Below are positions 36,589 to 44,289 of a stretch of 64,000 bases of DNA, piece by piece. Under the pieces are notes generated by a model. The model was not told the origin of the DNA and searched no databases. It saw only the letters and a program-made list of their open reading frames with translations. Both the position numbers and the translations under genes were made by a program. Source of the stretch: Bacillota bacterium (GTDB lineage: Bacteria > Bacillota > Clostridia > Lachnospirales > Lachnospiraceae); the NCBI GenBank assembly GCA_023442465.1, contig JAEZZQ010000047.1:76752-140751 (forward strand), in the 5' to 3' direction. How positions within the stretch are numbered: the first letter of the stretch is position 1; the number at the start of each line of letters is the position of its first letter.

Positions 36589-38139
36589 ATGAAAGACGGG
36601 CAAACAAGAGCGGCTGTTACACAATGGCTGATTCCAGCCATGGTACTAATAGTAGTTGTTATCGTAATGTTATTTAACTTTTCAGCCAAGAGCAGCCAAG
36701 CGGCTGCAGAACAAGTGGAAAACAGTATGATGGACGTAGCCGAGAAGTACGCCGCGAAGATTAATTTTGAGCTGACATCCATGGTAAGCGCAGGTAAGCC
36801 CATCGGTCACCTTATGGGAGAGCATATTGATTTCAATAAGGTGTTCTCTGCCAATATGGCGGACGTTCTTAGAAACAATTCCAAAGCCTATGCGATAATT
36901 TACAGCGATGAGGAGGGTAATGGGTTGGATCAGAACACCACCAAAATAAATCTTAAGGATTTAAGTTATTATGGGGAGATATTCGGAGGGACTGTAAGCT
37001 CAGATCTTTCAGCCGCAGATGAAAAAATTGCCGCGGTCGAAGGCGAGGTGCGGTACCTTTCTGTGAAAGCAGACGAAATCGGCACGAATAAAAAAGCGAT
37101 CATTGCAGCCATTCCTTTGGGAACAGAGGATGACTCGGATAAGTTGCTTATGTATTATCCTGTAGAGAATCTGAGAAGTCTGTTCAAAAAATCAGAATTC
37201 GATGCCGATGCTTTTTATGTTCTTATTGCTCCCGACGGAATGATTATAGAAAATACCGATTATGACAGCCAATTTCTAAAGGGCGACAACATTTGGACGA
37301 CAATTAAGGAAAACGGAGACTATGACGATGAAGTTGCCAAGGCGATTATCCGTATGAAGAATAAGACTGCGGGAAGCTTCAGTGCCGTAGTGAACGGAGA
37401 GGCAAGGCAGCTTGTATATGCGCCGGTTGGAATCAATAAATGGACGCTGGTAGCAGGAGTGAACCAGAGCTATGTGGACGGCCTCCAGGAAAGAGGCTGG
37501 AGTAACGCCAAACAAATGATATACCAGTTGGTGGTGGCGATATGGGTATTTTTAGGCTTGCTCGTCGTTATCAACATTATCGATAAGATAAAAAGCAGCG
37601 AGAAGAGCAAGGAGCTTGGAGAAAAAGCGGATACCGACCTTCTCACAAGCTTGAATAACAAGCTGGCCACTGAGCGCAAGATTAAGGAATGGATGGAAAA
37701 GAATCCCGGGGAGCAGGGCTTGATGTTCGTCCTCGATATCGATAATTTCAAGAAAATCAACGACACACTCGGCCATGCTTTTGGTGATGAGGTGCTGCGT
37801 TCTCTCGGATATCAGATTGGCTCTACGTTCCGAGCGACGGATGTCATCGGAAGAACGGGCGGAGATGAATTTACCATATTTCTGAAGCATCTGAATGACG
37901 ACGCCCTATTGGAAAGGGAAGCCAGAAAGCTTTGCAATTTCTTTAAGAATTTCCAAGCGGGCGAATATGTAAAATATATGGCTACCGCCAGCATAGGGGC
38001 TGCAGTGTTCCCCAGAGACGGCAAGGATTTTGAGAGCTTGTACAAAGCAGCGGATAACGCTCTCTACATAGCTAAGAAGCGCGGCAAGAACCAACTGGCT
38101 TTCTACGGGGAAGAGGAGCAAGACGAAGCGCGTATATAA
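36589..38139 (+). CDS. Membrane-bound diguanylate cyclase with external sensor (Cache-like)
   Basis: A protein of about 516 residues making the second messenger c-di-GMP. TM1 is about residues 10-32, an extracytoplasmic Cache-like sensor follows (about 35-300), TM2 is about 308-330, then a GGDEF domain (345-510). The catalytic motif is intact (GGDEF near residue 424), and an inhibitory I-site RxxD (RATD) lies five residues before it, so product feedback is expected. ATG 36589 is preferred because AGGGAG lies six bases upstream; ATG 36583 directly abuts that sequence. No EAL domain is fused. Confidence 0.9.
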   Translation: MKDGQTRAAVTQWLIPAMVLIVVVIVMLFNFSAKSSQAAAEQVENSMMDVAEKYAAKINFELTSMVSAGKPIGHLMGEHIDFNKVFSANMADVLRNNSKAYAIIYSDEEGNGLDQNTTKINLKDLSYYGEIFGGTVSSDLSAADEKIAAVEGEVRYLSVKADEIGTNKKAIIAAIPLGTEDDSDKLLMYYPVENLRSLFKKSEFDADAFYVLIAPDGMIIENTDYDSQFLKGDNIWTTIKENGDYDDEVAKAIIRMKNKTAGSFSAVVNGEARQLVYAPVGINKWTLVAGVNQSYVDGLQERGWSNAKQMIYQLVVAIWVFLGLLVVINIIDKIKSSEKSKELGEKADTDLLTSLNNKLATERKIKEWMEKNPGEQGLMFVLDIDNFKKINDTLGHAFGDEVLRSLGYQIGSTFRATDVIGRTGGDEFTIFLKHLNDDALLEREARKLCNFFKNFQAGEYVKYMATASIGAAVFPRDGKDFESLYKAADNALYIAKKRGKNQLAFYGEEEQDEARI

Positions 38140-38306
38140 TACGTTTGTACAATGTGTATAGGATGAAAAAAAAATATTGTTCAAATTGACGCTGTTAATA
38201 AAAATATATAGGTAATATAAGCAATTTCTACAATGTGCTCGAAAATCTTTGTGGAATGTTGGTATAGCGTAAAGAGGCAGGATTCGATATACTTAGAGCA
38301 TAGTAA

Positions 38307-38344
38307 TGAGTAAAGCATACTCATAATTGAGTAAAGAGCACTCA
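38307..38344 (+). repeat. Two TGAGTAAAG-ACTCA hairpin repeats upstream of ugpC
   Basis: TGAGTAAAGCATACTCA (38307-38323) and TGAGTAAAGAGCACTCA (38328-38344), 21 bases apart. They have the same GAGT-N7-ACTC form as the array before ytfQ at 19286. The pair ends 62 bases before the ATPase start. Confidence 0.55.
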
Positions 38345-38406
38345 TAATAAGCGATTCCGGTTCGAACGCGGAATCACGAAACATAGTTGATTAGGAGGCA
38401 AATAAA

Positions 38407-39516
38407 ATGGCAAGTTTATCATTGAAGAATATCTGTAAGGTATATCCTAACGGATTTGAAGCGGTAAAAGATTTCAGTCTTGAAATTTCAGATCAGGAAT
38501 TCATTATTTTCGTAGGTCCTTCGGGATGCGGTAAATCTACGACACTTCGTATGATCGCAGGTTTGGAGGATATTTCTTCCGGCGAATTGAAAATCGGCGA
38601 TAGAATAGTTAACGACGTTGAACCTAAGGACAGAGATATCGCGATGGTATTCCAGAACTACGCTCTGTACCCTCATATGTCAGTTTATGACAATATGGCT
38701 TTCGGTCTTAAATTAAGAAAAGTTCCGAAGGATGAAATCGATAAAATGGTGAAAGAAGCCGCTAAGATTCTTGACTTAACACCCCTTCTCGACCGTAAGC
38801 CGAAGGCTCTTTCCGGTGGTCAGAGACAGCGTGTTGCTATGGGTCGTGCTATCGTTCGTAATCCTAAGGTATTCCTTATGGATGAGCCTCTTTCCAACTT
38901 GGATGCAAAGCTTCGTGTACAGATGCGTATCGAGATCGCGAAACTTCATCAGAGACTGGGCACAACCATCATCTACGTTACACATGACCAGACAGAGGCT
39001 ATGACGCTCGGTACGAGAATCGTAGTTATGAAAGACGGTCTTATTCAGCAGGTAGATACACCTCAGAATTTATATGAGAAGCCTTCTAACCTTTTCGTAG
39101 CTGGTTTCATGGGCTCCCCTCAGATGAACTTCCTGGATGCAGAAGTTGAAGTAAAGGGCGATGTAGCTAACCTTAAGGTTGCTGGCAACAGCATTCCTCT
39201 TCCTCCGGCAAAATCTAAGAAATTAATCGAAGGCGGTTATGCAGGAAAGAACGTTACTTTCGGTATTCGTCCGGAAGACGTATATGATTCTGAAATGTTC
39301 ATCGAGACATCGAAATGTGTATTTGAGTCTACCATTAAGGTATATGAATTGCTCGGTGCAGAAGTTTACTTATACTTCGATTTGGCTGAGTTCCCGATTA
39401 CTGCAAGAGTAGATTCCCGTACGACAGCGAGACCTGGTGACACAGTTAAATTCGCATTTGACGTTGAGAAGATTCACGTATTTGATAAAGAAACAGAGCA
39501 GGTTATCACGAACTAG
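38407..39516 (+). CDS. ugpC: Shared sugar ABC transporter ATPase, UgpC/MsmX type
   Basis: A 369-residue ATPase of the CUT1 sugar importer class. Walker A GPSGCGKST, Q-loop FQNYALYPHM, signature LSGGQRQR and Walker B VFLMDEPLSNLD are intact. The C-terminal third (about 235-365) is the OB/TOBE regulatory domain (NVTFGIRPEDVYDSEMF). There are no permease genes beside it, as for MsmX, which serves several sugar importers at once. Codon use is strongly biased to preferred codons, pointing to high expression. AGGAGG lies before the ATG; the repeat pair upstream may control it. Confidence 0.92.
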   Translation: MASLSLKNICKVYPNGFEAVKDFSLEISDQEFIIFVGPSGCGKSTTLRMIAGLEDISSGELKIGDRIVNDVEPKDRDIAMVFQNYALYPHMSVYDNMAFGLKLRKVPKDEIDKMVKEAAKILDLTPLLDRKPKALSGGQRQRVAMGRAIVRNPKVFLMDEPLSNLDAKLRVQMRIEIAKLHQRLGTTIIYVTHDQTEAMTLGTRIVVMKDGLIQQVDTPQNLYEKPSNLFVAGFMGSPQMNFLDAEVEVKGDVANLKVAGNSIPLPPAKSKKLIEGGYAGKNVTFGIRPEDVYDSEMFIETSKCVFESTIKVYELLGAEVYLYFDLAEFPITARVDSRTTARPGDTVKFAFDVEKIHVFDKETEQVITN

Positions 39517-39527
39517 TGAAACGGTTC

Positions 39528-39556
39528 GGGGGATGCGGTTGCATCCCCCTTTTTTT
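39528..39556 (+). terminator. Rho-independent terminator after ugpC
   Basis: Stem GGGGGATGC / GCATCCCCC, loop GGTT, followed by seven T. A textbook terminator. Confidence 0.92.
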
Positions 39557-39568
39557 CGTATAATTGGA

Positions 39569-39718
39569 GTTACTGTTCACACAGTAGCTTAACACTTGCT
39601 GTTAAGCTGCGTAAGAACGTGGTGCAAGAGATGATTTCTGCTTCGCGAAGCGAATTTAAATGCAAAAAGTTTGCATTGCAGAACATCATGCGTTACTGAG
39701 AACGGAGTGAACAGTAAC
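39569..39718. mobile_element. MITE-like element, copy 2, with perfect 8-base target duplication
   Basis: A 150-base element with perfect 12-base terminal inverted repeats GTTACTGTTCAC / GTGAACAGTAAC. It is directly flanked on both sides by TAATTGGA (39561-39568 and 39719-39726). It is nearly identical to the reverse complement of copy 1 at 29377, plus an extra internal stretch around TGCAAAAAGTTTGCATTGCA. No transposase is encoded; it must move, if at all, with an enzyme supplied elsewhere. Confidence 0.8.
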
Positions 39719-39759
39719 TAATTGGAAAAAGTAGATATATATTTTGACTTGCACAACAC

Positions 39760-39788
39760 TTCAAAATAATTTATCATAAGGGTATAAT
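39760..39788 (+). promoter_or_regulatory. Predicted promoter of CdaR-like regulator
   Basis: TTCAAA (39760-39765), 17-base spacer and TATAAT (39783-39788), 42 bases before the start codon. It lies just downstream of the MITE copy. Confidence 0.55.
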
Positions 39789-39830
39789 CATAAGAGGAAT
39801 TTTATTTCGGAAAGGCTGGTTTGTAAACAT

Positions 39831-40919
39831 ATGGTATCAAGTCAGATAATCAGGACAAGCATTGAAGAATTACACGCTATCACGAAGGTGGACTTGGGCG
39901 TGTTCGATTTGAACGGAGTAGAAGTGGCATCTACATTTGAGGTGGAAAGCCAGAACTCCGGTCTGATAACAGATTTTGCGGCATCTCCGGCGGATAGTCA
40001 GGTCATCGGAAGTGAGCATTTATTAAAAATCAGGGATGAAGGGGAACTGATGTACGTTCTTGTAGCCAGAGGCAGCGGCGATGAGGCGTATATGATAGGC
40101 AAGATTGCCGTAAGTCAGATACAGAATTTAATCGTGGCATATAAAGAGCGTTTTGACCGGAATAACTTCTTCCAGAACCTTTTGTTGGACAATCTGTTGC
40201 TGGTAGATATTTATAATCGGGCAAAGAAGCTCCATGTGGAGGTTGCCGTACCCAGAGTCGTATTGTTGGTAGAGACGAGGACGGAGAGGGATGCGACGGC
40301 ATCGGAGCTGTTAAGCGGAATGTTTTCCAGTCAATCGGGAGATTACATCACCGCTGTTGATGAAAGCAGCGTGATTCTCATTAAGTCGCTGAAAAATGGA
40401 GAAAGTTACGAAGAAATAGAACAGATGGCCCACACGATAGTGGATATGATGAACATGGAAGCTATGATGAATGTGAGGGTGGCGTATGGAACGATCGTAA
40501 GCGAGCTCAAGGATGTTTCGAAGTCCTACAAGGAAGCGAAAATGGCGCTGGATGTAGGCAAGATTTTCTACGTAGAAAAGCGGGTGGATGCATATAACAC
40601 GCTGGGAATCGGAAGATTGATCTATCAGCTTCCGGTAAATCTGTGCAAGATTTTTATCGAAGAAATATTCAAGGATAAAACAGCTCTGGATTTCGATGAG
40701 GAGACGCTTACCACCATCAACAAGTTTTTGGAAAATAATCTGAATGTATCGGAGACTTCCAGACAATTATTTGTTCACCGCAATACGCTGGTGTATCGTA
40801 TCGAGAAGCTGGAGAAGAGCACAGGTCTGGATATCCGCACTTTTGATGATGCGCTTACTTTTAAGATTGCGCTCATGGTGGTAAATTATATGAAATATTT
40901 GGATACGCTGCAATATTAA
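39831..40919 (+). CDS. CdaR/PucR-type transcriptional regulator
   Basis: A 362-residue regulator. The N-terminal part (about 1-130) resembles the sugar-diacid recognition domain (VSSQIIRTSIEELHAITKVDLGVFDLNGVEVAST). A GGDEF-like middle domain follows, and residues about 300-355 are the PucR-type helix-turn-helix (NLNVSETSRQLFVHRNTLVYRIEKLEKSTGLDIR). Such proteins usually activate genes for use of sugar acids or nucleobases. It stands alone between two terminators, and no target is visible in the window; ugpC just upstream is a possible one. Confidence 0.82.
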   Translation: MVSSQIIRTSIEELHAITKVDLGVFDLNGVEVASTFEVESQNSGLITDFAASPADSQVIGSEHLLKIRDEGELMYVLVARGSGDEAYMIGKIAVSQIQNLIVAYKERFDRNNFFQNLLLDNLLLVDIYNRAKKLHVEVAVPRVVLLVETRTERDATASELLSGMFSSQSGDYITAVDESSVILIKSLKNGESYEEIEQMAHTIVDMMNMEAMMNVRVAYGTIVSELKDVSKSYKEAKMALDVGKIFYVEKRVDAYNTLGIGRLIYQLPVNLCKIFIEEIFKDKTALDFDEETLTTINKFLENNLNVSETSRQLFVHRNTLVYRIEKLEKSTGLDIRTFDDALTFKIALMVVNYMKYLDTLQY

Positions 40920-40957
40920 TGGTAGCTGATATTTAAAATTAAAGATTTTAATACAAT

Positions 40958-41000
40958 GACCGCATTACGGGGGATAAAGCCTCGCCGTGCGGTCGTTTTT
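40958..41000 (+). terminator. Terminator after CdaR-like regulator
   Basis: Stem GACCGC...ACGG / CCGT-GCGGTC around a large loop, followed by GTTTTTGG. Confidence 0.7.
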
Positions 41001-41205
41001 GGTTTTCCAGATAAATGCCCCCATTCGGCTGACATGTTAAAGAATGGGTAATCATCCGCATGGAAGAAAGGCATAGAGCAAGTCTAATGCTTAAACATAT
41101 AGAAGGACATATTTTGAGATTGATAATTAATGTGTTTCAGATACCGCAATATCATTGCCAGCATTTCCTGTTTTGCCTATACCTTGCAATCCCGGTAAAA
41201 AAATA
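41001..41205. other. Intergenic stretch, nothing recognised
   Basis: Together with the two terminators it makes a gene-free gap of 332 bases between convergent genes (40920-41251). No ORF with a ribosome binding site, repeat or RNA motif was seen. It marks the border between ordinary chromosome and the accessory region. Confidence 0.6.
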
Positions 41206-41244
41206 GGAGACTATATAGTGGCTTGTACTCCCCAAATAGTCTCC
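41206..41244 (-). terminator. Terminator of the minus-strand accessory membrane protein gene
   Basis: Stem GGAGACTAT / ATAGTCTCC; read on the minus strand it is followed by a T-run (TATTTTTTTACC). Confidence 0.75.
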
Positions 41245-41251
41245 CTAATTA

Positions 41252-42184
41252 TTATTTTGCCTGAAATCCACTCATTAGAGTAGCAGCTGTACCAGTTTCA
41301 CCCTTCAAATAAGTTAAATAGATTACAAATACCTGGTCACCTTTTTGAACAAAGTAGTAGTCTTGACTTTTTTCCAAATCTTCTACACTTGGTATATTTA
41401 TGGTAGCGTGAAGCTTTGCGAACTCCTTGCCGGCCACAGTTACATTTTCCACAGTATCATCGATTGTTATATCAACGCTGGATAATTTCCCCATAGTTAA
41501 CTTGATTGCTTCAATTAACTGATCTATTGTTAGGGAAGCGGATGGTAAAAGGATAATTTCCACATTTACATTGGGGAATCCAGTGGGAGACGCACACATC
41601 ATTTCTTGATGTTTTCCGGTTGATATTTCGCTATATTCTTCCGGGTTGGAAGAGTTTAAGTCCTCAGTTATCAGGTTATCCGCAGCTCCAGCTATTGCAG
41701 CCATTTCTTCCTTTGTTAACATTATGTAATCATCCGGTGCAGTAAATTTAATACCTATCCAGTCATTTACATAGTCGGTATTACTGGAAGCACCACCACC
41801 ATAGGAAGTTGTTTCGCTATAAGAAGTTGTGCTGCCATAAGAAGCAGCATCGCCATATGAACTGGTCTCTCTATTGGAAGTCGTTTCTCCATAGGACGGT
41901 ATTCCTTCAAAAGAGGAGGTTTCTGCCAAATCCTTATCCTGTCCCCAAGTAGTACCGGAGCTGTGGTATGATTTTCCAATGTTATTCGCTGCATCTTGAG
42001 AACTATATAGTTCATCAGGCAAAACCTCTTCAGCACTATAGCTTGCACTTGGGGAAGAATCTTGAGTGTTGGAACCGAGCTCCAGATTGGTGGCGCCGAG
42101 TACGATGATATAGATGATTAGTCCTGAAGTCAGTATAAAGATTGCAAAAAGTATGCTGATACATATGGCATGACTTGTTTTCAT
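41252..42184 (-). CDS. Membrane-anchored protein with Ser/Thr/Tyr-rich repeat linker
   Basis: A 310-residue protein I do not recognise. An N-terminal hydrophobic helix (about residues 8-30) anchors it. A low-complexity linker (about 35-135) follows, with repeats of the form SYGETTS / SYGDAAS / SYGSTTS. A folded extracytoplasmic C-terminal domain begins near DWIGIKFTAPDDYIMLTKEEM and ends in beta-rich sequence (DYYFVQKGDQVFVIYLTYLKG). GGAAAG lies before the ATG. It is the last gene in the direction sigma factor-holin-this gene, though a terminator lies between holin and it. It may be a wall-spanning accessory of the lysis/secretion genes; that is speculation. Confidence 0.65.
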   Translation of the reverse strand: MKTSHAICISILFAIFILTSGLIIYIIVLGATNLELGSNTQDSSPSASYSAEEVLPDELYSSQDAANNIGKSYHSSGTTWGQDKDLAETSSFEGIPSYGETTSNRETSSYGDAASYGSTTSYSETTSYGGGASSNTDYVNDWIGIKFTAPDDYIMLTKEEMAAIAGAADNLITEDLNSSNPEEYSEISTGKHQEMMCASPTGFPNVNVEIILLPSASLTIDQLIEAIKLTMGKLSSVDITIDDTVENVTVAGKEFAKLHATINIPSVEDLEKSQDYYFVQKGDQVFVIYLTYLKGETGTAATLMSGFQAK

Positions 42185-42358
42185 AAAAAATGCACTTTCC
42201 GTTGTGGCGGAATTTCCCCTTTTATTATTTGTTTATATAATAAAATTCCTCAAAGATTATTTTACAATATTGTTTATAAATATGCAATCTATTGATAAAG
42301 GCATGTATTGCATGTATTGATGAATACATTAATATTTCTTATAATATTAAACGGAATA

Positions 42359-42404
42359 AAACGGAGATAATTTTACAGCGTAAAGCCGTAGGATATCTCC
42401 GTTT
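42359..42404 (-). terminator. Terminator after holin gene
   Basis: A perfect 11-bp inverted repeat AAACGGAGATA / TATCTCCGTTT; on the minus strand it is followed by TTATTCCGTTTAATATT. It may work in both directions. Confidence 0.65.
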
Positions 42405-42414
42405 CTTATTGCAT

Positions 42415-42885
42415 TCATTCCACCTTATGATCTACATTATTCTTCATATTTATCAATATTTTAACTAAAAAACCCGGTAAGGCGACTCCCATGCGATTAG
42501 CATTTTCAAGGATTGACAGAAGCTCATTGATAATGAACCATATGGAGACCAACAGGCCGAACAAGGTCTGGCTGTCAAATCTCAGGCCCAACTCGACAGC
42601 AAATTTATGTATTAAATAATCAGTGCTTACCGCTACTAAAATCGTTAAAATGTAACCGATTTTTTTGTAAATACCGATAATGCTTTTTTTGCTGCTCCAT
42701 CGATATTGAGGCTTGTCCGGATATTCGAGAGCCTCTTTTTTGGCGGCAAGCATTCCCGAAATGTAGTCAATTACCATCAAAATAGTTAAGAGCATTAGCG
42801 TTGGAATAAGCAGCTCCATCGTATTGCTGATCCATGCGCCGACAGCGGCGATAACGATTTTTTCGAGGCTAAAGTTTGTTTTCAT
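42415..42885 (-). CDS. Phage-type holin, TcdE/UtxA-like (Holin_4 family)
   Basis: A 156-residue membrane protein with several hydrophobic helices: about residues 27-45 (LLIPTLMLLTILMVIDYISG), 73-92 and 103-122. The segment LMVIDYISGMLAAKK is the signature of the phage holin 4 / toxin-secretion family that includes TcdE of C. difficile. Holins form membrane pores that let an endolysin or leaderless toxins out. The gene starts 41 bases after the sigma factor gene and has AAAGGGATG upstream, so the two are co-transcribed. No phage structural genes are present, so this is not a simple prophage remnant. Confidence 0.85.
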   Translation of the reverse strand: MKTNFSLEKIVIAAVGAWISNTMELLIPTLMLLTILMVIDYISGMLAAKKEALEYPDKPQYRWSSKKSIIGIYKKIGYILTILVAVSTDYLIHKFAVELGLRFDSQTLFGLLVSIWFIINELLSILENANRMGVALPGFLVKILINMKNNVDHKVE

Positions 42886-42926
42886 TTAGATTATCATCCC
42901 TTTCTTTGCAGATATCTGGAACAGAA

Positions 42927-43460
42927 TCACGCGATATATTCATTTTTTATTTCTTCCGAGAGTTGATTTTTTATCCGGGTAGTGTATTGTCTGGAAACAT
43001 GATATTCAGATGCAGCTTTCGCACTGCTTTTGCCTTCTATAAAAATAGAAAACAGGATTTTTCTCTGCTTATCATTATAATGCAATAAGTGTCTTTCTAA
43101 GTCCACCCTTAACTCAGCATTATCGTATTCGTAAAAGATGTAGAAATAGTCATAGCTGTTGTCAAACAATAGTTCATTATCACATTTCTTTTTGCTGCGT
43201 CTATATAGTTCCAAATATCTGTTTTTTAAAGCGCCATTTAAATAAGTAAAGCATTGGCCTTCGTTACTGTAATACTCAATCTTACGTATTGCTTCCAATA
43301 AAGATAAATTTAATTCAGATATGGTATCCTCTTTTTCATCCTTGTACAGCATTTTTGCATATTTAAAAATAACTGGTTCAAATTTTTTAGTAATTAGCAG
43401 AAACTTATTGTTATCTTCTTTCCTATATTCTCCAATTAATTCAATAAGTGTTTTTTCCAT
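42927..43460 (-). CDS. Small sigma-70-family factor resembling TcdR/UviA (group 5)
   Basis: A 177-residue sigma-like protein. Residues about 10-85 correspond to region 2 (KFEPVIFKYAKMLY, then QCFTYLNGALKNRYLELYRRSKKK). Residues about 120-172 are a region 4 helix-turn-helix (LHYNDKQRKILFSIFIEGKSSAKAASEYHVSRQYTTRIKNQL). Size, the ELI start and the pattern NRYLELYRRSKKK followed by a QRKILF...HVSRQ domain are very like TcdR, BotR and UviA, which drive toxin and bacteriocin genes. AAGGGGG precedes the ATG. It is flanked by a holin and an endolysin and faces the giant secreted-type proteins. Assignment to the class is from sequence pattern and context. Confidence 0.75.
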   Translation of the reverse strand: MEKTLIELIGEYRKEDNNKFLLITKKFEPVIFKYAKMLYKDEKEDTISELNLSLLEAIRKIEYYSNEGQCFTYLNGALKNRYLELYRRSKKKCDNELLFDNSYDYFYIFYEYDNAELRVDLERHLLHYNDKQRKILFSIFIEGKSSAKAASEYHVSRQYTTRIKNQLSEEIKNEYIA

Positions 43461-43645
43461 ATGATTCCCCCTTTTAAGGGGTAAAAGAATAATAGTCAGT
43501 AATAATACTGATTAAGTATTGTTTATTTATGAACGTAATTATCCATAACTAAGTTTGTCTTTTCCCCTTTTAGTTTGTAAAAAGTAATCTCTATTAATAT
43601 TGTACACGAGCATATGTACGATAAAACGGCTTCTGACTGAATACG

Positions 43646-44101
43646 CTATAACTTTTTTTGAGAACTATTCGAATTAAGAAATAGTTCTTTTTCAGCGGCT
43701 CGTCTCCTGACCAGGCCGGGCAGTATTTTTTTGCCGGCGTGTACCCATTTATCGAATTCTGTTGCTGCACTATTGATATTACCTTTGTTTAAATTGGCTA
43801 ACAGCGTGCTTTTCTTCAGAGCAGCAGCTCCTACATTGAATGAAAATGATACGAGAGCGTCAAACATATTCTGGGTCATGGGAACGGTTACACAGCTATT
43901 TACAGCCCGTTCGAATACTACCAGATCGGATATTAGATATTCTTGAGCCTGAATCGCTGTGATTGTCATACCGGAATGTACTCCTTTTGTATGTCCATAA
44001 CCAATCGTCCATATACCGACAGAATCCTGATAGGCCTTTAATACACAGCCTTCGAAAGATTTGATTAAATCCACTCCATTTTGTGAAGTTACCAATGCCA
44101 T
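43646..44101 (-). CDS. Endolysin: phage-type lysozyme (GH24 muramidase)
   Basis: A 151-residue muramidase that cuts the peptidoglycan glycan chain. The catalytic region is visible at the N-terminus: IKSFEGCVLKAYQDSVGIWTIGYGHTKG with Glu near residue 16 and the conserved GYGHT. There is no signal peptide, so it needs the nearby holin to reach the wall, as a canonical endolysin does. AAGGAG lies eight bases before the ATG. It is transcribed divergently from the GLUG protein gene from a TTTACA-type promoter; the sigma and holin genes follow it in the same direction after a 185-base gap. Confidence 0.9.
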   Translation of the reverse strand: MALVTSQNGVDLIKSFEGCVLKAYQDSVGIWTIGYGHTKGVHSGMTITAIQAQEYLISDLVVFERAVNSCVTVPMTQNMFDALVSFSFNVGAAALKKSTLLANLNKGNINSAATEFDKWVHAGKKILPGLVRRRAAEKELFLNSNSSQKKL

Positions 44102-44154
44102 ACTTTTTTCTCCTTGTATTTTTATTTTTCGGTTTTGTACATGTACATAAGTAA

Positions 44155-44182
44155 AAGAAGAATTATAGGAAGATAATGTAAA
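44155..44182 (-). promoter_or_regulatory. Predicted group 5 sigma promoter of the endolysin gene
   Basis: On the minus strand: TTTACA (44182-44177), 16-base spacer and CTTCTT (44160-44155), about 54 bases before the endolysin start. TTTACA is the -35 box of TcdR/BotR/UviA-dependent promoters. A 12-base palindrome TGTACATGTACA (44136-44147) lies between promoter and gene. Confidence 0.55.
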
Positions 44183-44216
44183 CTAATTTTTATAAAAATT
44201 TTTATTCAGATTTTGG

Positions 44217-44244
44217 TTTACATTTTAGAATCATTATTCTTTCT
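44217..44244 (+). promoter_or_regulatory. Predicted group 5 sigma promoter of the GLUG/Rhs operon
   Basis: TTTACA (44217-44222), 16-base spacer and CTTTCT (44239-44244), about 46 bases before the GLUG protein start. It has the same form and spacing as the divergent endolysin promoter, 34 bases away. No good sigma-A promoter was seen in its place. Confidence 0.55.
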
Positions 44245-44289
44245 TATTTGTGTAACCAGCTAAATCAAAATAAGAAGGAGAATATTTAT

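Noticed and set aside
43570..43600. A further TTTACA promoter on the minus strand before the sigma factor gene
   Set aside because: TTTACA is present (TTTTTACAAACT), but the 16-base position carries GACAAA rather than a pyrimidine-rich -10 box, so I do not claim autoregulation.
41252..44101. Prophage remnant as the simple explanation for holin and endolysin
   Set aside because: No capsid, tail, portal, terminase, integrase or repressor genes lie nearby, and a TcdR-like sigma factor sits between the two lysis genes, next to toxin genes. A distant phage origin of the genes is still possible.
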